Source: an uncultured Leptolyngbya sp.
GTDB lineage: Bacteria; Cyanobacteriota; Cyanobacteriia; Phormidesmidales; Phormidesmidaceae
Direction of reading: 5' to 3'
DNA length: 8,423 nt
Assembly: GCA_937899365.1 (NCBI GenBank)
Contig: CALBPH010000083.1
Coordinates: 1-8,423 of the forward strand
The position numbers and the translations under genes were made by a program. Shown here one piece after another: positions 6,040-8,423 of the stretch (positions are counted from its first letter, which is position 1; the number at the start of each line of letters is the position of its first letter). Below the pieces are notes generated by a model that saw only the letters and a program-made list of their open reading frames with translations, was not told the DNA's origin and did not search any database.

Positions 6040-6062
6040 AAAAGCCGCCAACGTCAGCGGCC
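6040..6062 (-). terminator. dnaK: Probable dnaK transcription terminator, minus strand
   Basis: On the minus strand GCCGC (6057-6061) pairs with GCGGC (6044-6048). Two further G-U pairs close the inner part to a four-base loop, and TTTTCTC follows (TTTT from 6040-6043). The G-U pairs and the T-run exist only in the minus-strand orientation, so it would end the dnaK transcript about 210 nt after the stop codon. The plus strand lacks a T-run. Confidence 0.6.
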
Positions 6063-6100
6063 TCATGGAGTGTGAGAAAAAACTGGGCCTAGACCTTAAT

Positions 6101-6130
6101 GGTGGTGCGTAGAAAAGGTGGTGCGTAGAA
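6101..6130. repeat. 14-bp direct repeat, 16-bp period
   Basis: GGTGGTGCGTAGAA lies at 6101-6114 and 6117-6130, separated by AA. It is in the 3' untranslated region of dnaK and looks like a local tandem duplication. Confidence 0.9.
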
Positions 6131-6195
6131 CGCCCATCAAACCTTCGTTATCTCAAAGACAACAAAAAAAGGTGAATGGTAAACCCATCCACCCC

Positions 6196-6263
6196 CTTGC
6201 TAGCCGGAGCAAGTTTGTCGGCTATGCCACGGCGGCTATACCCAAGTAGGTAAACCGCCGTGG
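6196..6263. other. Hairpin cluster just downstream of dnaK
   Basis: CCACGGCGG (6227-6235) is exactly inverted at 6255-6263, and TACC/GGTA (6239-6242, 6249-6252) can extend the stem inside the loop. Next to it two overlapping pairings are possible, CTTGC/GCAAG (6196-6200, 6209-6213) or TAGCCG/CGGCTA (6201-6206, 6219-6224). The first stem begins 10 bp after the dnaK stop codon and lacks a T-run, so a role in mRNA 3'-end stability is more likely than termination. Confidence 0.55.
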
Positions 6264-6273
6264 TGTCTAAACG

Positions 6274-6993
6274 TTATTTGTCGCCTTCTTCTGAGAACTC
6301 AGCGTCGATGACATCGTCATCACCACCGCCACTGGGGGCCTCTCCATCACCCGCCGCACCCGGGTCGGCGGCAGCCGCGGCAGCATCAGCGCCACCGTAC
6401 ATGTTGCTGCTGAGGGCGAATAGTGCCTGCTGGAGGGACTCAGTGCCTGCTTTGATCTTGTCAGCGTCATCGGATGCGATCGCATCTTTCAAACTAGCAA
6501 TCTCAGCTTCAACCTTGGTCTTGTCCTCATCGGAGATCTTGTCGCCAAGCTCACCCATCTGCTTATCAGCCTGATAGACCAGCGAGTCTGCCTGGTTCTT
6601 AACGTCAATCTTCTCGCGACGTTCCTTATCCGCAGAGGAGTTAGCCTCAGCATCCCGCACCATGCGATCCACTTCATCGTCAGACAGGGTGGATGCACCG
6701 GTAATGCTAATGGACTGCTCTTTACCCGTCCCCTTGTCCTTAGCCGTTACGTTCAAAATACCGTTGGCATCGATATCAAAGATCACCTCAATTTGAGGTA
6801 CGCCACGGGGAGAAGGCGGAATTCCGTCTAAACGGAACACACCCAGGTCCTTGTTGTCGTTAGCCATTTCCCGCTCACCTTGCAGGACATGGATTTCAAC
6901 ATTAGTTTGACCATCCACGGCGGTGGAGAACACCTCAGGCTTCTTGGTCGGAATAGTGGTGTTCCTGGGGATCAGCTTGGTCTTACCGCCACC
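6274..6993 (-). CDS. dnaK: DnaK C-terminal part: substrate-binding domain downstream of the stop
   Basis: In the same frame as the N-terminal part, beginning directly after the TAG, this encodes 239 residues: the rest of the beta-sandwich substrate-binding domain (TKLIPRNTTIPTKK, STAVDGQTNVEIHVLQGER, FRLDGIPPSPRGVPQIEV, DIDANGILNVTAKDKGTG), the helical lid, an Ala/Gly/Asp-rich flexible tail, and the conserved acidic end DDDVIDAEFSEEGDK. The first in-frame start codon after the TAG with a family-internal context is GTG at 6931-6933 (VFSTAVDG); it has no ribosome-binding site and starts inside a domain, so separate translation is unlikely. The absence of any further damage shows the region was under selection until very recently. 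Confidence 0.75.
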   Translation of the reverse strand, partial: GGGKTKLIPRNTTIPTKKPEVFSTAVDGQTNVEIHVLQGEREMANDNKDLGVFRLDGIPPSPRGVPQIEVIFDIDANGILNVTAKDKGTGKEQSISITGASTLSDDEVDRMVRDAEANSSADKERREKIDVKNQADSLVYQADKQMGELGDKISDEDKTKVEAEIASLKDAIASDDADKIKAGTESLQQALFALSSNMYGGADAAAAAADPGAAGDGEAPSGGGDDDVIDAEFSEEGDK

Positions 6994-8187
6994 CTACGTT
7001 TCCACACCCAAAGACAGAGGTGTGACGTCTAGCAGCAGAATGTCCTTAACTTCACCGGCGAGAACACCCCCTTGAATCGCCGCACCAATGGCAACGACTT
7101 CGTCAGGGTTGACGCTCTGGTTAGGCTCTTTACCCAAAATCTTGCTCACAAGATCCTGCACTGCCGGAATCCGAGTGGAACCACCAACTAGAACGATCTC
7201 GTGGATGTCGCCCTTGGCCAGCTTGGCATCACGGATAGCGTTTTCGACCGGTACGCCGCAACGGTCGATGAGGTCAGAGCATAGTTCCTCGAACTTGGCC
7301 CGAGTCAGGGTGAGGTCAAGGTGCTTAGGACCGTCTTGAGTGGCGGTAATAAAGGGCAGGTTAATTTCTGCCTGGGTAACGCTGGATAGCTCAATCTTGG
7401 CTTTTTCAGCAGCTTCAGTCAGACGCTGTAGAGCCTGCTTATCTTTACGAAGGTCAATGCCTTCTTGGGACATAAACTGCTCAGCCAGGTGGTCTACGAT
7501 CTTTTTGTCAAAGTCGTCACCACCCAAGTGGGTGTCACCCGAGGTGGACAGTACTTCAAAGACACCGTCGCCCACTTCTAAAATGGAGACGTCGAAGGTA
7601 CCACCCCCCAAGTCAAAGACCAGAATGGTTTCGTTGCTTTTCTTATCGAGACCGTAGGCTAACGCTGCGGCTGTCGGCTCGTTAATAATTCGCAGAACTT
7701 CTAGACCCGCAATGCGTCCAGCATCTTTAGTGGCCTGACGCTGGGAGTCATTAAAGTAAGCAGGAACGGTAATCACCGCCTGGGTAACTTGGTCACCGAG
7801 GTACTTACTAGCGTCGTCAGCTAGCTTACGTAGAACCTGGGCGGAAATTTCCTCAGGGGCAAACTGCTTGTCGGCGTTGGTGCACTCAATCTTGACGTTG
7901 CCGTTAACGTTTAGAACGTTGTAAGGCACTTCTGAAGACTCGTTGCCAACTTCATCGTTACGACGACCAATAAATCGCTTAACCGAGTAAAACGTGTTTA
8001 CCGGATTCATAACGGCTTGGCGCTTAGCGATCTGACCCACTAGACGGTCGCCGCTTTTGGCATAGGCCACAACCGAGGGAGTGGTGCGAAAGCCTTCTGC
8101 GTTTGCGATTACAGTGGGCTTTCCCCCTTCCATGACAGCGACTACAGAGTTTGTAGTCCCCAAGTCGATTCCAACTACTTTTCCCAT
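6994..8187 (-). CDS. dnaK: DnaK N-terminal part: complete nucleotide-binding domain plus linker (397 residues)
   Basis: This is what translation would give if the TAG is real. All ATPase signatures are intact: GIDLGTTNS (6-14, phosphate 1), Lys70 (catalytic), INEPTAAALAYG (168-179, connect 1), FDLGGGTFDVS (191-201, phosphate 2, with Thr197), THLGGDDFD (219-227) and VGGSTRIP (334-341, adenosine motif). The hydrophobic interdomain linker DILLLDV is at 382-388, followed by the first strand of the substrate-binding domain (TPLSLGVET), where the product ends. Such a protein could bind ATP and perhaps J-proteins but not clients. The start is firm: GGAG at 8196-8199 lies 8 nt before the ATG. Confidence 0.85.
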   Translation of the reverse strand: MGKVVGIDLGTTNSVVAVMEGGKPTVIANAEGFRTTPSVVAYAKSGDRLVGQIAKRQAVMNPVNTFYSVKRFIGRRNDEVGNESSEVPYNVLNVNGNVKIECTNADKQFAPEEISAQVLRKLADDASKYLGDQVTQAVITVPAYFNDSQRQATKDAGRIAGLEVLRIINEPTAAALAYGLDKKSNETILVFDLGGGTFDVSILEVGDGVFEVLSTSGDTHLGGDDFDKKIVDHLAEQFMSQEGIDLRKDKQALQRLTEAAEKAKIELSSVTQAEINLPFITATQDGPKHLDLTLTRAKFEELCSDLIDRCGVPVENAIRDAKLAKGDIHEIVLVGGSTRIPAVQDLVSKILGKEPNQSVNPDEVVAIGAAIQGGVLAGEVKDILLLDVTPLSLGVET

Positions 8188-8195
8188 ATCAATTG

Positions 8196-8199
8196 CTCC
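8196..8199 (-). promoter_or_regulatory. Shine-Dalgarno site of dnaK
   Basis: GGAG on the minus strand, 8 nt before the ATG at 8185-8187. It is one of the few clear ribosome-binding sites in the window and fixes the dnaK start. Confidence 0.75.
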
Positions 8200-8302
8200 G
8201 GCTGATTAACTCGTTTGGCGTTGCTGGTTTTTGATCAAGACCATTATTGGCAACGTCACCGCTTTCAGCTGAACCATCAGATGGGTTGCTTGAAAGCTCA
8301 TT

Positions 8303-8308
8303 ACTATA
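8303..8308 (-). promoter_or_regulatory. Weak candidate -10 box for dnaK
   Basis: TATAGT on the minus strand, about 115 bp before the dnaK ATG. No TTGACA-like -35 is found 16-18 bp upstream; the short inverted repeat CAGAG-CAATT-CTCTG (8318-8332) occupies that place and could be a regulator site. The call is tentative. Confidence 0.28.
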
Positions 8309-8343
8309 GTGCTAATCCAGAGCAATTCTCTGAAGGGGGGGTT

Positions 8344-8413
8344 ACCGAACCTGAATTTCGGTTGTGGGGGCGGGTTGGCCCTTTTTTGGGCAGAGGCGTT
8401 CACTAGAACGCCT
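8344..8413. other. Cluster of small inverted repeats upstream of dnaK
   Basis: Three neighbouring hairpins are visible: ACCGAA/TTCGGT (8344-8362), GCCC-TTTTTT-GGGC (8378-8391), and a perfect 8-bp stem AGGCGTTC/GAACGCCT with loop ACTA (8394-8413). None is followed by a T-run on the minus strand, so they are not clear terminators of a gene beyond the right edge. The 8188-8423 stretch has no convincing protein gene. Confidence 0.5.
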
Positions 8414-8423
8414 GTACAAAATG

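Larger units (their letters stand above)
6274..8187 (-). pseudogene. dnaK: dnaK (Hsp70 chaperone) interrupted by an in-frame TAG
   Basis: Read through, this is a complete 637-codon dnaK, the usual length for the main cyanobacterial DnaK. DnaK is the ATP-driven cytosolic chaperone working with DnaJ and GrpE. The frame is unbroken from the ATG at 8185-8187 to the stop at 6274-6276 except for TAG at 6994-6996 (codon 398). In close family members this codon lies in the very conserved segment VETLGGVMTKLIPRN, where it encodes Leu; here the segment reads VET-stop-GGGKTKLIPRN. There is no frameshift and both flanks are well conserved, so the lesion is either very recent or a sequence error; amber readthrough is a less likely option. 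Cyanobacteria generally carry two or three dnaK genes, and the main one is reported essential, which argues for an artefact if this is that copy. Confidence 0.8.

Noticed and set aside
6196..6224. H-type pseudoknot formed by the two interleaved stems downstream of dnaK
   Set aside because: There would be no loop nucleotide between the first strands of the two stems to cross a 6-bp helix, so simultaneous pairing is sterically unlikely.
6931..6933. Internal GTG as start of an independent DnaK substrate-binding-domain protein
   Set aside because: It has no ribosome-binding site and begins within a beta-sandwich domain, cutting off its first strands; a broken single gene explains the data better.
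8308..8315. Half of a CIRCE (HrcA operator) site, TTAGCACT on the minus strand
   Set aside because: The second half GAGTGCTAA is not found at the required 9-bp distance; a single half site is not evidence.
8206..8406. Open frames on both strands upstream of dnaK (65 and 63 codons)
   Set aside because: They overlap each other and the small inverted repeats, and neither shows a recognisable domain.

Overview
The window looks like a piece of a cyanobacterial chromosome. Three things point there. A gene for a one-helix high-light-inducible protein (chlorophyll a/b-binding motif) is present. The octamer GCGATCGC (HIP1) occurs five times in 8.4 kb, where chance predicts about one per 65 kb. The gene set (ChaN-like protein, plant/cyanobacterial-type aldo/keto reductase, HEAT-repeat protein, 361-residue alanine dehydrogenase, DnaK) is typical of the phylum. 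The species cannot be named from the sequence. There is no transposase, prophage gene, CRISPR array, tRNA or rRNA; this is ordinary core chromosome with some unusual details.

Layout, left to right. A ChaN/DUF399-family gene runs off the left edge on the minus strand (1-417) and is divergent from an aldo/keto reductase (557-1549, plus), with candidate promoters for both in the 139-bp gap. Next comes a 473-bp gap without a convincing protein gene. It begins with what looks like a degenerate interspersed repeat, then holds a run of hairpins including a perfect 20-bp stem, and ends in a textbook intrinsic terminator at 1938-1968 on the plus strand; it may encode a structured RNA. Two minus-strand genes follow, an inositol-monophosphatase/CysQ-type phosphatase (2023-2883) and a HEAT-repeat protein (3001-3702). 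The latter is divergent from a PlsC-type acyltransferase (3872-4564, plus) across a gap with tandem and inverted repeats. The acyltransferase meets alanine dehydrogenase (4561-5646, minus) tail to tail with overlapping stop codons. A small high-light-inducible protein gene (5851-6021, plus) then faces dnaK (6274-8187, minus) across a repeat- and hairpin-rich 252-bp spacer that carries the probable dnaK terminator. The dnaK upstream region (8188-8423) holds a good ribosome-binding site and several small inverted repeats.

The genes do not form an obvious pathway and most are transcribed singly or divergently; only the phosphatase and HEAT genes share direction over a short gap. Themes are general housekeeping and stress: protein folding (DnaK), photoprotection (high-light-inducible protein), nitrogen/carbon exchange (alanine dehydrogenase), lipid synthesis (acyltransferase).

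The most notable observation is that dnaK is interrupted by a single in-frame TAG at codon 398, immediately after the nucleotide-binding domain and linker, with two further non-conservative changes within 13 bp and otherwise intact sequence on both sides. This is either a sequence error, a very recent mutation, or a readthrough case. A second oddity is the aldo/keto reductase, in which the usual catalytic lysine appears to be arginine. I found no convincing previously undescribed multi-gene system.
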